Assembly: GCA_017979445.1 (NCBI GenBank)
Contig: CM030705.1
Location: 17,873,040 to 17,937,039 of the forward strand
Reading direction: 5' to 3'
Length of the DNA: 64,000 nt
Origin: Akebia trifoliata
Taxonomy: Eukaryota > Streptophyta > Magnoliopsida > Ranunculales > Lardizabalaceae
In this document: positions 1-12,623 of the stretch, piece by piece
Layout: each line of letters begins with the position of its first letter
How positions within the stretch are numbered: position 1 is the first letter of the stretch
Notes under the pieces: generated by a model
The model's input: the letters and a program-made list of their open reading frames with translations, nothing else
What the model was told of the DNA's origin: nothing
Databases searched by the model: none
Translations under genes and position numbers: made by a program

Positions 1-299
1 CCTGTCCCATGTCAACCTATTATAAAAGAACAAATAACTCTAAATGAGTTGGTTGCACCAATTACAGTCACTCCACCTTAGAAATTAGGGCACCCACAGT
101 TAATATACTCCCTAAATTTTATGTGTTTAAGAGTTAACAACCCTATAACCATCTTGACAAATTTTTAACACTATGTCAGACCTTTAGAAATAGTAACTTG
201 AATAAGGAGTGTCAAATTAAGGTTGTTCCCTCTTTCCCAAAAGAATCATGCAACTACAAAGTTGAATTCCTTGACCTAGAACTCTATCACTACATATGA

Positions 300-2400
300 T
301 GAGTTATCAATAAAATAAATGGCCAAATTCTTTCAAATGGCAAAAATCGAGCAGTTTAAGATTGCCATTCAAAATTTCAAAGGACGACTTGATAAAGAAT
401 TCTCCTAGATATGGAAGAGATTTAACGACGTACTTGTCAATATTCCTCATCACGGGATAGATAAAGTCCAATTGATCAATTTCTTCTATCGAGGTCTTTC
501 ACTTGTCAACGTATCCTACTAAAGTCTATGCACAAAGGCAAATTCATGATTCAAAATCCTAATAAGGCATATGAGTTTCTTGTAAAACTCGTAGAAAATG
601 CTCAAAACTGGAGTACCCACTTATAAAAATTCGATGGAGAAGACATGAGAGCCAAGAGACCAGGCATGTATGAGATCAAGACTGATCTTGATCTCAAGAC
701 TGTTATGACAAGCCTGATTAGCGGGTTGCAAATCCTTAATCAGAAATTTAGGGTATGTTTGATTGCATGGAAAGTCACTTTCCATGGAATTTGAAATCCA
801 TGAAAAATTAATTGTGGAAAATAGGTAGGGTTGGAAAATCAAATTCCATTATTTGATTTCACTTGGATAAAATCATGAAAAAATATGAAAAAAAGAAGAA
901 GAGGAGAAGGAGGAAGAAGATGAGAGGAAGAAGAAGATGATGAGGAAGAAGGAGGGGGAAGATGTGGTGACGAAGGTGGCGGCGACGACGATGGCAACGA
1001 CGACGGCATTGGGGACGACCACGGAGGTAAGTGAGGAAGATGGGGGGAGAACGTGGTGGTGGTAGTGGTGGTGGCGGAGGAGGTGAGGGATGGAGAAGAA
1101 GAAGAAGAAAAAAAAAAAGAAGAAAAGAGAGAGAAGGTGGTCGGAGACGGAGCCGACGGCGATGGTGACGATGGCGAGGTTAGTGTAATGGTGGTGGTGG
1201 TGGTGGTGGTAGTGGTGGTGGTAGGGAAGAATTGAGGATGAAAAATATTGGTGGATTTCATTTTTCCACCCATATGGGTGGGAAAGTGAAATCCATGATT
1301 TAGTGGACATTTTGAATGGGGTGGAAAATGAATTTTCATTTCCATGTGCAATTAAACACTTGAAAAATGTCATTTTCCACCCTATTTTCCATGTACAATC
1401 AAACATACCCTTGATGTTTTCAATGTGAAAACGAATTACAAAGAGGCCATCCCAATAATCTGTGTCGCAAGTACGACAAAATCAGCATGTCTCCTATGTG
1501 AAAGCTTTGACCATTCCATCAGAGCTATATGAGTTTACCAATAGTAAAGGCTAAGCAAGCCAATGTTATTGGTTCATATAGCACCCATAGGAAACTCACC
1601 CCTAATTTTTAGAGTTAGACATATCACTTTGACAATAGGTTCCACCCAAAATTTTCATAATGTCAGAATGAACTTATCTAATAGGGTAGTGCTTCTAGTT
1701 TCCAAAAGAGATATAATAAACAACCTTAACCCACTATGAACCTAGCTTTGGTTATGCAGAAACAATACTCTTCACCATCTTAGAATTTTAATCAAAAGGC
1801 GATTGTTATCAAACCTATGACTAACTATTCCCCCCGGTTGCACAAACAAACTTGTCATTAGAAGTAATAATGACTAAGTTGAAAAAGTAAAAACAACAAA
1901 TAAAAACCAACCAAAACCAATCACAAATCACTTTAGTGAATGTGTAGCAATCACCAAACTTGATGTTCGGTTAAGTCTTTCTGTTGTGGAGGGGAATAAA
2001 GGGACAATTCCTTAGTCAAATAGTCCCAAACCCATGAGGAGATGTTCAAAATGCCCCAAAAGGGCAATTCAACATAGAAAGTCAACCAGGTATGTCTAAT
2101 GACTCTATCCAAGTTATTCATCCATTATTTTTAAAAAAATTGGTGGACAATCACGTCTATGAACCCAACGAGAGGCACAAGTCCCTAACAAAGGTCATAG
2201 ATTCTAATTCTAAGCAGCCTGCGACAGAGAACGATGATTAAAGAAAGGAAACACCTCCACCAAGTGAAACCCAAATAGTTAATCTAATGGCCCCATTCCC
2301 ACATAAGCTTACAAACAATAGGAAGGAAAAACAATTAGAAGAGATTTTAGAAGTGTTCAAAAATGCTCAAATCAATATCCCTTCTTAAATACAATCCATC
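300..2400 (+). pseudogene. Athila-like Ty3/gypsy gag, decayed (MITE inside)
   Basis: Conceptual translation with stops and shifts shows the Athila gag order. First is a nucleocapsid block containing NIPHHGIDKVQLINFFYRGL (about 427-500). Next are AYEFLVKLVENAQNW (about 565-615) and RPGMYEIKTDLDLK (about 655-700). Then, beyond the MITE at 751-1410, come a Cys-poor zinc-knuckle remnant (about 1455-1530), QANVIGSY (about 1560) and EVFKNAQINIPS (about 2350-2390). These motifs are typical of Athila gag in that order. No frame stays open for more than about 70 codons, so it is non-functional. The element continues at 4147. Bases 1-299 are probably the same element but show no motif I can name. Confidence 0.75.
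751..1410. mobile_element. Tourist-like (PIF/Harbinger) MITE inside the Athila gag
   Basis: Ends carry the 15-bp perfect terminal inverted repeat GGGTATGTTTGATTG (751-765, and its complement ending at 1410), continuing imperfectly through ATGGAAA. Flanks are TTA on the left and TTG on the right, compatible with a TTA target duplication carrying one change. The GGG...TGTTTG terminus resembles Tourist MITEs. The centre (about 880-1235) is GAA/GAG-rich and GGT-rich simple sequence. That explains the long low-complexity ORFs on both strands, which are not genes. Length 660 bp; no transposase. Confidence 0.7.
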
Positions 2401-4146
2401 TGTAGACACCCCATTTTTGCACTCGCCTGATTAATCAACTCGTCAACCCGATCGCAATGATTCCCAATGATGGATGTGTATTCCATTGCTTTATTTTGTT
2501 ACTAGAGGTGTTTCAGAAATCTGGATGAGGTATCTCGAACTGACAAAATCTTAGAAATCACGCTACGCTAGGAAAATACGACTCCAGAAACATAGAAATC
2601 ATCATCTTGCAAATCAAAAAGAAGCTTCACGATAAAAATCACTAAAAATTGATCAAATTACCAAAATACCCCTAATATCAAAACAACCCTAGAGCCTACA
2701 TTACGCTTAGGAAAACCCATTCAAACACATAAAATAACAAATCGGAACCAAATAAATCATTTCACCAATTTTAACAGAATTCGACAAAATTACGAAAATA
2801 CCCCTCATAAAGTTCACGACCATTTCATACAAAAAAACTTCATAAATGACAAAAACCAACATTCCCATTGAATTCCTTACGAAAAACTGATTCCAAAACA
2901 TCCTGGAACATGGAAAAACGACTTAAAACGTAAAAAATCCTCTCCGAGGGCAAAATGGTAATTTCACAATTTTAAAAATTAAAGATTTCGAAATTAATAA
3001 ATAAATCATTAAATAATGTAAAGTGAAACATTAATAAAATTAATTTTAAAATGTGAATAAAAAAATCGATCAATCAGGCTTTCAGGCAAAATTGTTGAGG
3101 GTTCGCAAGATATTTCTTTAAGGACCCCTCCATTTGGGGGTCCAAAGAATTAAAGATATAATAGAGAGGGGTTCTCCAAAATTTAAAGTCAATCAAGCAA
3201 GACTAAAGTCAAGATATTAAAGTCAATCAAATAAAACTAAAGTCAAAATTAAAGTCAATTAAGTAAGACTAAAGTCAAGTATTAAAGTCAATCTCATAAG
3301 ACTAAAGTCAAAACCCTAAATCAAAACCCTAATCTAAACTAATCAAGTCAATCTCATAAGATTAAGGTCAAAACCCTAAATCAAAACCCTAATCTAAACT
3401 AATCAAGTCAATCTCATAAGACTAAAGTCAAAACCCTAAGTCAAAGCCCTAAAGACTAAGTCCATCTCATGAGACCAAAGTCAAAACCCTAATTAAAACT
3501 CTAAAAGAAACCCTAATCAAACCCTAATGCTTCTAAAAACTTTATAAATAGGAGCCTCCACACCCTATTTTCGTATCAAAGAAAAAACCCTAGAAAAAGT
3601 AGGTGAAAAAGCCTCCACAACCTCCCCAAAACCTAATTTTGGAGCCCCAACTCCTTCCCTAACACCCCTACTCCGATTTTAGCCTAAAAAACACCCAAAA
3701 CCTCTAAAAAATATCCCAAAAATCTACAACAAATTCGAAGCACCCAGATCCAAGAAGGAGATACCTTACCTCGGAGATCAGAAATCAGATCCGGAGATAG
3801 AACGAAGTGAGGAATACGATACAAGGAACCGTTTTCACCAGATCTGAGGGAATATCATTTTTGCAGATCGAAGGTAAGATTTTTCATTATTTTTTAATCT
3901 AGGTTTGTCATTAGCGATGTAGATTTATTTGGAATAAGTAGAGACCGGCAATGGTCGGGCGGGGTTGGTGCCTAACACCTTCCAACCCCGTAACATGATC
4001 CCCGGATTCAGATTTTCTATAGTAGATTAGTTCATTATCCGTTTTAGAGTCAGTTTGGTTCCTAGACCATAATAACTAGGTGGCGACTCCCAAACCTCAA
4101 GGGTCAAAAGCGGATCTGCGCACCCCGCGGATCGAGGGCGCTTTCA
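2401..4146 (+). mobile_element. Solo LTR of a Tat/Ogre-like Ty3/gypsy element
   Basis: It runs from TGTAGACACCCC to GGGCGCTTTCA, the same ends as the paired LTRs at 10892-12622 and 20559-22288. Length is 1,746 bp. The flanks are ccatc on the left and ccgtc on the right, a 5-bp target duplication with one change. No internal domain follows. Athila coding sequence resumes directly after it with QIPSYTKFLKDL, so LTR-LTR recombination removed the rest. It includes a TATAAATA box at 3543-3550 and a 60-bp-period repeat (3287-3466) with CCCTAA motifs. Confidence 0.9.
3543..3550 (+). promoter_or_regulatory. TATA box of the solo LTR
   Basis: TATAAATA followed by GGAGCCTCCACACC. The same box and context occur in both LTRs of the complete element (12014-12021 and 21680-21687), marking the U3/R promoter of the family. 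Confidence 0.6.
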
Positions 4147-5239
4147 CCGTCAGATTCCCTCTTATACTAAATTTCTCAAAGATCTCACCATTGTGAAAAA
4201 AACCTTGTGCAAAGAAAAATTATGATGACAATCCAATCTTCTTATCTAATCTAACAGACAATTATACCTAAATCCAAGGACCCTAGTTGTCCTACAATTT
4301 CTATATATATCAGGGATACTATGGTTGAGAAAAGTCTGTTAGACCTAGGGGTTAGCGTGAACCTTCTCCAATTTTCTAGTTACAAACAACTAGGAGAAAT
4401 TAAACATATTTATATCACTTGAGTTGAGCAGGTAAATTGGTCAAGGTTACCATTCTTGGCAACATCTGATACTGTTATAAGATGTAAAAATAAAACCATA
4501 ACCTTAATGTTTAGAGACATGAAAATCGAAATGAATGTCTTCAATAACAAATTCCAACCCATAGATCTGAATAATTTGGAAGAGGTCAAAATGATTGAAA
4601 CTTTGATCAACAATACATTTTAGGAAGTGGAGAACATTGACCCTCTATAAAAGTACCTAGGCCAATTTAGCCTTGATTTTGACATGGAAAAATCCATTAG
4701 GGAGGTCAACTTCCTACTTGAATTTGTCCCTGCGATAGGTTTTCAAAAATGGCAACCAAAAGTTGAGAGTCTTCCCACCCCTTCACCTCCATCACCAATT
4801 AGGAAGACTCCCAAGCTTGAATTGAAGTAATTGCCACACACAATGAAATATGTATTTCTTGGATAAGTTGAAATCTTTCATACTATCATCTTGTCAGATT
4901 TAAAGATGTCTCTCGAGAAGCTGCTACTTGATGTTTTATGCGAACATCATGAAACTATAGGTTAGACCATAATTGACATCAAGGGCATTAGTCCTTCTAT
5001 GGTTATACACCAAATCCACCTTCAGAAAAATTTCAAACCTTTGAAGAACTACAGAATTGTCTAATTATGATTTTACAAGATATTGTCTGAGGGGAGATCC
5101 TCAAATTGTTAAATGCAGGTATTATATACCACTTTCAGATAGCAAATGGGTTAGTCTAGTTCAGGTTGCCCCAAAAAAATTTAGTGTCACAATCGTGACC
5201 AATCAAGACAACGAACTAATACTTAGTCGGCATCCAAAC
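4147..5239 (+). pseudogene. Athila-like protease and start of RT, decayed
   Basis: Translation in shifting frames gives QIPSYTKFLKDL, then a protease remnant LLDLGVSVNLL (about 4339-4372). The retroviral-type active-site triad (Asp-Ser/Thr-Gly) has become Asp-Leu-Gly, as is common in Athila copies. Farther on are the pre-RT motifs GQVEIFHTIILSDL and DIKGISPSMVIHQIHLQ (about 4860-5025), then the first RT block SDSKWVSLVQVAPKK (about 5140-5185). Coding similarity stops at the LTR at 5240 and resumes at 23979. Several stops make it inactive. Confidence 0.8.
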
Positions 5240-6321
5240 TGTAGACACCCCATTTTTGCACTCGCCTGATTAATCAACTCGTCAAACCGATCGCAACGGT
5301 TCCCAATGATGGATGTTTATTCCAATGCTTTATTTTGTTACCAGATATGTTTTAGAAATCCGAATGAGGTATCTCGGACTGACAAAACTTTAAAAACCAC
5401 ACTATGCTAGGAAAATACGACCCCAGAAACATAGAAATCATCATCTTGCAAACCAAAAAGAAGCTTCACGATAAAAATCACTAAAAATGACCAAATTACC
5501 AAAATACCCCTAACATCAACACAACCCTAGAACCTACGTTACGCTCAGGAAAACCCATTCAAACACATAAGACAACAAATCAAAATCAAATAAACCACTT
5601 CGCCAATTTTCACAAAATTTGACAAAATTATGAAAATGCCCCTCATAAAGTTCACGACTATTTCATATAAAAAAAAACTTCATAAACGACAAAAACCAAC
5701 ATTCTCATTGAATTTCTTATGAAAAACTGATTCCAAAACATCCTGGAACATTGAAAAATGACTTAAAACGTAAAAAATACTCTCCGAGGGTAAAACGGTA
5801 ATTTCACAAATTTAATAATTAAAATTTTCGAAATTAATAAATAAAACATTAAATAATGTAAAGTGAAACATTAATAAAATTAATTTAAAATTTTAAACTA
5901 AAAAATCGATCAATCAGGCTTTTAGGCAAAATTATTGATGGTTGCTAGGATATTTATTAAAGGACCCCTCTATCTAGGGGTCCAAAGAATTAAAAATACA
6001 ATAAAAGGGGATTCTCCAAAAATCAAAGTCAATCAAGTAAGACTAAAGTCAACCTTAAAGTCAATCAAGTATGACTAAAGTCAAGATATTAAAAGTCAAC
6101 TAAGAAAGACTAAAGTCAAAGTATTAAAGTCAATCTCATAAGACTAAAGTCAAAACCCTAAATCAAAACCCTAATCTAAACTAATCAAGTCAATCTCATA
6201 AGACTAAAGTCAAAATCCTAAATCAAAATCCTAATCTAAACTAATCAAGTCAATCTCATAAGACTAGAGTCAAAACCCTAAATTAAAATCCTAAAGACTA
6301 AGTCCATCTCATAAGACCAAA
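5240..6321 (+). mobile_element. Truncated 5' LTR of a second Tat/Ogre-like element
   Basis: It begins TGTAGACACCCC like the other copies and follows the family through the 60-bp CCCTAA-bearing repeats. Near 6321 it then breaks off, about 650 bp before the usual end and before the TATA box. The sequence jumps straight to the family's 3' UTR, so an internal deletion removed the LTR end, primer site, gag and pol. Left flank is ...catccaaac. Confidence 0.85.
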
Positions 6322-9300
6322 GTATAAAAGAAATATCATCCAAAATGGGAAAGAAAATTCAAGAAAAAAATTTAAATGAAATGTCACACGAGGGGCATTT
6401 GGGTTTTTGAGCCTCAAAATTCCTTTCTTTTTATACCCAGTCCTAAGCCCACCTATAAAAGTCCTCCTAAGTACAGTACAAAAAGTCAAGGAAGATAGCA
6501 AAGCATGATCAGATAGTAACTCTAGAAGATCAGAAGAAAAAAAAATGATGAAGCCTACTAAGTTGAAAATTCGAAAAGGACGACTTAGGCAAAAATTAAG
6601 GCAAGCCCGCAAGGTTGAAAATCTGAAAGGAAAACTTTGACAACAATCAGAGCCAAGAAAAAAAAAGAAAAATCTCGCTAGATTGAAAATCTGAAAAGAC
6701 GATCTAGGCAAAAGCTAGAACAAGCTCGATAGATTGAAAACCTGAAAAGGCGATCTAGGCAAAAGTTAGAGCAACAAAGAAAAACAAAATAAAATCTCAA
6801 GAGGTTCGAGCTGTAACATTTGAAGTCCGAATAATCAAGTTCAATACTTAGCTTAAACCAAACACAGACTCAGAAGCCATAAGTATCTCGTCTACGATTG
6901 ATCTGAAATTTTTTACTTCCCTAAGTGAACCAATGGAGAGAAGGGTGAATTCTATGATGATCTCAAAAGAAAATATTTTGTTCTCGTAAACTTGACTCAA
7001 AATCTTTAATAAAATCAAAATTAAAAGTTAGATCTTTATTGCGCTTGTGGTAATCAAATATTTCAAATCTTCATACAAGGGGCATTTTCTTTTTCCTCTA
7101 AATATATAGTTTCCCCCTTATACTAAGGGCATTTTTTTGCATGATGTATTCAATTATCTCCAATGCCATGTTTATTGTCAAACTAGGGGCATTTTGTTTT
7201 TGAGCAATGTTAATCCTAAAAGGTAATGGGAACCCCAAACTTAAGGTTACCCTCTTGATAACAGTTTTTCGAAAAATCCTTGAGGTTCAAAAGAAATAAA
7301 AATTCAAGTTTTAAATTCATAAAACTTTTGGCTAAAACCTTAAGGTTTAAACAAATGCGTTTTGGATCTCACATAGGAGGTAGGGCAATCATTCTGTCCC
7401 AGATCTATTCATTCCCAGATTCAATACCTCTTTTTCAGATTTCATTTTCAATCATTCTTTCCCAGATTTATTCTTCCATTCTCAGTTTTACTCAATCAGA
7501 TGCCGCCGAGGGCTTTTTCAAAATTATGCTCAGTTGCCGTCGAGGGCTTTTTCGGAACTATGTTCAGTTACCGCCGAGGGTTTTCTTGGAATTATGCTCA
7601 GATCCGCCAAGGGTTTTCTTGTAATTATGCTCAGATGCCGCCGAGGGTTTTCTCGGAACTATGCTCAGATACCGCCAAGGGTTTTCTTGGAATTATGCTC
7701 AGATGTCACCGAGGGTTTTCTTGGAATTATATTCAGTTGCCACCGAGGGCTTTCTCGGAACTATGCTCAGATGCCGCCGAAGGTTTTCTCGGAACTATGC
7801 TCAGTTACCGCCGAGGATTTTCTCGGAACTATGCTCAGATGCCGCCGAGGTTTTTCTCGGAACTATGCCCGGTTACCACCGAGGGTTTTCTCATAATTAT
7901 GCTCAGATGTCGCCAAGGGTTTTCTTCGAATTATGCTCAGATGCCACCTAGGGTTTTCTCGGAACTATGCTCAGATAGCGCCAAGGGTTTTTTTGGAATT
8001 ATGCTCAGATGCCGCCAAGGGTTTTCTTGAAATTATGCTCAGATGCCGCCGAGGGTTTTCTCGGAACTATGCTCAGATGCCACCAAGGGTTTTCTTGGAA
8101 TTATGCTCAGATGCCGCCGAGGGTTTTCTCAGAACTATGCTCAGATACTACCAAGGGTTTTCTTGGAATTATGCTCAGATGCTGCCGAGGGTTTTCTCGA
8201 AACTATGCTCAGATGCCGCCAAGGGTTTTCTTGGAATTATGCTCAGATGCCACAGAGGGTTTTCTCGGAACTATGCTTAGATGCCGCCAAGGGTTTTCTT
8301 GGAATTATGCTCAGATGCCGCCAAGGGTTTTCTTGGAATTATGCTCAGATGCCACCAAGGGTTTTCTCGGAACTATGCTCAGATGCCGCCAAGGGTTTTC
8401 TTGGAATTATGCTCAGATGCCACCGAGGGTTTTCTCGGAACTATGCTCAGATGCCGCCGACGGTTTTCTCGGAACTATTCGGAACTATGCTCAGATTCCG
8501 TCGAGGGTTTTCTCGGAACTATGCCCAGTTACCGCCGAGGGTTTTCTCGAAATTATGCTCAGATGTCGCCAAGGGTTTTTTTGGAATTATGCTTAGATAC
8601 CGCCGAGGATTTTCTCGAAACTATGCTCAGATAGTACCAAGGGTTTTTTTGGAATTATGCTCAGATGCCACCAAGGGTTTTCTTGGAATTATGCTCAGAT
8701 GCTGCCGAGGGTTTTCTCGGAACTATGCTCAGATGGCGCTAAGGATTTTCTTGGAATTATGCTCAGATGCCGTTGAGGGTTTTCTCGAAACTATACTCAG
8801 ATGCCGCCAAGGGTTTTCTTGGAATTATGCTCAAATGCCGTCAAGGATTTTCTTGGAATTATGCTTCGATGCCGCCGAGGGTTTTCTCGGAACTATCCTC
8901 AAATGCTGCCAAGGATTTTCTTGGAATTATGCTCAGATGCCGTCAAGGATGTTTTTGGAATTATGCTCAGATGCCACTGAGGGTTTTCTCGAAACTATGC
9001 TCAGATGCCGCCGAGGCTTTTCTCGGAACTATGCTCCGTTACCGCTGAGGGTTTTCTCGGAATCATGCTCAGATGCCGCCAAGGGTTTTCTTGGAATTAT
9101 GCTCAGATGCCACCGAGGGTTTTCTCAGAACTTTACTCAGATACCGCCAAGGGTTTTCTTATAATTATGCTCAGATACCGCCAAGGGTTTTCTTGAAATT
9201 ATGCTCAGATGCCGCCAAGGATTTTCTTGGAATTATGCTCAGATGCCGCTGAGGGTTTTCTCGGAACTATGCTCAGATACCGCCAAGGATTTTCTTGGAA

Positions 9301-9857
9301 TTATGCTCAGATGCCGTCAAGGGTTTTCTTGGAATTATGCTCAGATGCTGCCGAGGGTTTTCTCGGAACTATGCTCAGATGCCGCCAAAGGTTTTCTTGG
9401 AATTATGCTTAGATGTCGCCGAGGGTTTTATCGGAACTATGCTCAATTATTGCCGAGGGTTTTCTCGAAATTATGCTCAGATGCCGCCAAGGGTTTTCTT
9501 GGAATTATGCTCAGTTTATATTCACTTCATGCTCAGATTTGACTCATTTCCAACTCAAACTCTTTGAAATCTATCTCAGATTTTGAGTCTACACACTTGC
9601 ACAGTTGTCACATCAGTCAAGGAGAAATTTTTAAAATTCAAGGATCTGACACTGCCAGTGAGAGCTCGCACTCACGGATCTAACATTTTTCTAATTCGGG
9701 GAGAGTTTTACCCTCAAGGATCAGAACACCCAGACGAATTGCTAAATCAGGCTGCAAAATAAACTGTCACTAGCTTTGGCATTCGGATATCGCACTATCT
9801 ACCAAAATAAATTTGCTATTTAGTTTGTTTCAATCCTCTACCAAAGAGGAGCATCGG
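6322..9857 (+). mobile_element. 3' UTR of the second Tat/Ogre-like element, with minisatellite
   Basis: Collinear with 17760-20558 of the complete element. It shares a GGGGCATTTGGG(T)TTTTGAG block, AAAACCTGAAAA..CGA purine-rich direct repeats (about 6560-6790), then the 34-bp array at 7498-9513 and the tail to the LTR at 9858. ORFs called here are products of the repeat. Confidence 0.85.
7498..9513 (+). repeat. 34-bp minisatellite array, older copy, about 59 units
   Basis: Head-to-tail 34-bp units. Each has a small palindrome, CCGAG-GGTTTT-CTCGG or CCAAG-GGTTTT-CTTGG, followed by GGAAYTATGCTCAGAT. Because 34 is not a multiple of 3 and the unit has no stop in any forward frame, three units (102 bp) read as a 34-residue peptide repeat in all three frames. 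Units here are more diverged than in the array at 18990, and one junction near 8478 has a short duplication. Confidence 0.93.
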
Positions 9858-10357
9858 TAGACATTCCATTTTTGCACTCGCCTGATTAATCAACTTGTCA
9901 ACCCGATCGCAACGGTTCCCAATGATGGATGTTTATTCCAATACTTTATTTTGTTACTAGATATGTTTAGAAATCCGGATGAGGTATCTCGGACTGACAA
10001 AACTTTAGAAATCATGCAATTCTAGGATAATACGACTCCAGAAACATAGAAATCATCATCTTGCAAATCAAAAAGAAGCTTCACGATAAAAATCACTAAA
10101 AATGACCAAATTACCAAAATACCCCTAACATCAACACAACCTTAGAACCTACGTTACGTTTAGGAAGACTCATTTAAACACATAAAACAACAAATCGAAA
10201 TCAAATAAACCACTTCGCCAATTTTCACAAAATTTGACAAAATTACGTAAATGCCCCTCATAAAGTTCACGACCATTTCATATAAAAAAACTTCATAAAC
10301 GATAAAAATCAACATTCCCATTGAATTCCTTATGAAAAATTGATTCCAAAACATCCG
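9858..10357 (+). mobile_element. Truncated 3' LTR of the second Tat/Ogre-like element
   Basis: It follows the 3' UTR as in the complete element, but the first bases are altered (GGTAGACATTCC for TGTAGACACCCC). It matches the family LTR for 500 bp up to ATTCCAAAACATCC, then stops. The next bases belong to an inverted leader fragment. Confidence 0.85.
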
Positions 10358-10891
10358 GGACCCTTAAATCTCATTGAAGGTGAATCTGATCAATTTCAGT
10401 GTTACCCCCTTGATAACGTTTTGAATGAATCCTGAGATTTTATCGAATTCTATGCACCAATCCTTTAAACAATTCATTAATTCAATGATTATTTAGAAGG
10501 AAAATAATTTTATTGCACTATTGAAAATTATTGAAAAATAATGTTTTTATTGAATAATTTTCTCAAATCTGATTATTTTTTGCAATTATTCTCTTTTTAG
10601 AAAAACATATTTTGATAATTTTCCAAGGACCATGCAAAAAATGGATTTTTGGTAAAAAATATATTTCAAAATTTTTCATGCAAAAATAGAGCTTTTGTAA
10701 ATTATTTTTTCTTCTTTTTCATTTCTTTTGGAAAATATTTTTCTTGGAAAATGTTTTTCTTTTGTAAATCATTTTCCTTCTTTGAAAATGGGTTGAAATT
10801 CGAATTTAACAAAGAATTTGATTTTCATTTTGATTTAAATGGCTCGGCCCATCATGATTGTTGGATCGAGATAGACTGAGTCATTACGAAT
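10358..10891 (-). mobile_element. Inverted Tat/Ogre leader fragment, left part
   Basis: This stretch is the reverse complement of about 15520-16060 in the complete element. Shared landmarks are CACCCCCTTGATAAC, CCTGAGATTTTAT and the TTTTCCA/TTTTCTTGGAAAA-rich tract. It ends at the target duplication cgaat (10887-10891) and resumes after the inserted element at 22294. Confidence 0.8.
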
Positions 10892-12622
10892 TGTAGACAC
10901 CCCATTTTTGCATCCGCCTGATTAATCAACTCGTCAACCCGATCGCAAAAGTTCCCAATGATGGATGTTTATTCCAATGCTTTATTTTGTTACCAGATAT
11001 GTTTCAGAAATCCGGATGAGGTATCTCGAACTGACAAAACTTAGAAACCACGATACGCTAGGAAAATACGACCCCAGAAACATAGAAATCATCATCTTGC
11101 AAATCAAAAAGAAGCTTCACGATAAAAATCACTAAAAATGATTAAATTACCAAAATACCCCTAACCTCAAAATAACCTTAGAGCCTACATTACGCTTAGG
11201 AAAATCCGTTCAAACACATAAAACAACAAATCGAAACCAAGTAAACCACTTCGCCAATTTTCACAAAATTTGATAAAATTACGAAAATACCCCTCATAAA
11301 GTTCACGATCATTTCATACAAAAAACTTCATAAATGACAAAAACCAACATTCCCATTGAATTCCTTACGAAAAACTGATTCCAAAACATCCTGGAACATT
11401 GAAAAACGACTTAAAACGTAAAAAATCCTCTCCGAGGGCAAAACGGTAATTTCACAATTTTCATAATTAAAAAATTCGAAATTAATAAATAAAACATTAA
11501 ATAATTAAAGTGAAACATTAATGAAATTAATTTAAAAAGTTGAACCTAAAAAATCGATTAATTGGACTCTCAGGCAAAATTGTTGAGGGTTCGTGGGATA
11601 TTTCTTTAAGGACCCCTCCATTTGGGGGTTCAAAGAATTAAAGATATAATAGAAGGGGGTTCTCCAAAAATTAAAAGTAAATCAAGCAAGACTGAAGTCA
11701 AGGTATTAAAGTCAATCAAATGAGACTGAAGTCAAAATTAAAGTCAATCAAGCAAGACTGAAGTCAAGGTACTAATCGAGTCAATCTCATAAGACTAAGG
11801 TCAAAACCCTAAATCAAAACCCTAATCTAAACTAATCAAGTCAATCTCATAAGACTAAGGTCAAAACCCTAAATCCAAACCCTAATCTAAAACTAATCAA
11901 GTCAATCTCATAAGACTAAAGTCAAAACCCTAAAACCCTAAAGACTAAGTCAAAACCCTAATTGAAACCCTAAAAAGAAACCCTAATCAAACCCTAAATG
12001 CTTCTAAAAACTTTATAAATAGGAGCCTCCACACCCTATTTTCGTATCAAAGAAAAAACCCTAGAAAAAGTAGGTGAAGAAGCCTCCATAACCTCCCCAA
12101 AACCCTAATTTTGGAGCCCCAACTCCTTCCCTAACACCCCTACTCCGATTTTAGCCTAAAAAACACCCAAAAACCTCTCAAAAACATCCCAAAAATTCAC
12201 AACAAATTCGAAGCATCCAGATCCAAGAAGGAGATACCTTACCTCGGATATCAGAAATCAGATCCGGAGATAGAATGAAGTAAGGAATACGGTACAAGGA
12301 GCCATTTTCACCAGATCTGAGGGAATAATACTTTTGCAGATCAAAGGTAAGTTAATTTTTATTTTTTTTAATCTAGGTTTATCATTAGCGATGTAGATCT
12401 ATTTGGGATAAGTAGAGACCGGCATTGGCCGGGCGGGGTTGGTGCCTAACACCTTCCAATCCCGTAACATGATCCCCGGATTCAGATTTCTATAGTAGAT
12501 TAGTTCTTTTTTATTCATTTAAGGGTCAATTTGGTTCCTAGACCGTAATAACTAGGTGGCGACTCCCAAACCTCAAGGATCAAAAGCGGATCCGCACACC
12601 CCGCGGATCGAGGGCGCTTTCA
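10892..12622 (+). repeat. 5' LTR of the complete Tat/Ogre-like element
   Basis: 1,731 bp, TGTAGACACC to GCGCTTTCA. It contains CCCTAA-rich direct repeats (about 11770-11960), the TATAAATA box at 12014-12021, and a conserved GC-rich block GACCGGCATTGGCCGGGCGG (12418-12437) near the end. The LTR's own last 80 bp also contain GGTGGCGACTCCCAAAC, resembling the primer site just downstream. Confidence 0.95.
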
Positions 12623-12623
12623 G

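Noticed and set aside
839..1406. 170- and 177-codon minus-strand ORFs rich in Ser, Pro, Thr and His
   Set aside because: Low-complexity translation of GA- and GGT-rich simple sequence in a MITE core.
3287..3540. Interstitial telomere repeat from CCCTAA motifs
   Set aside because: The motifs are separated, lie inside a 60-bp LTR repeat and recur in every LTR copy of the family.
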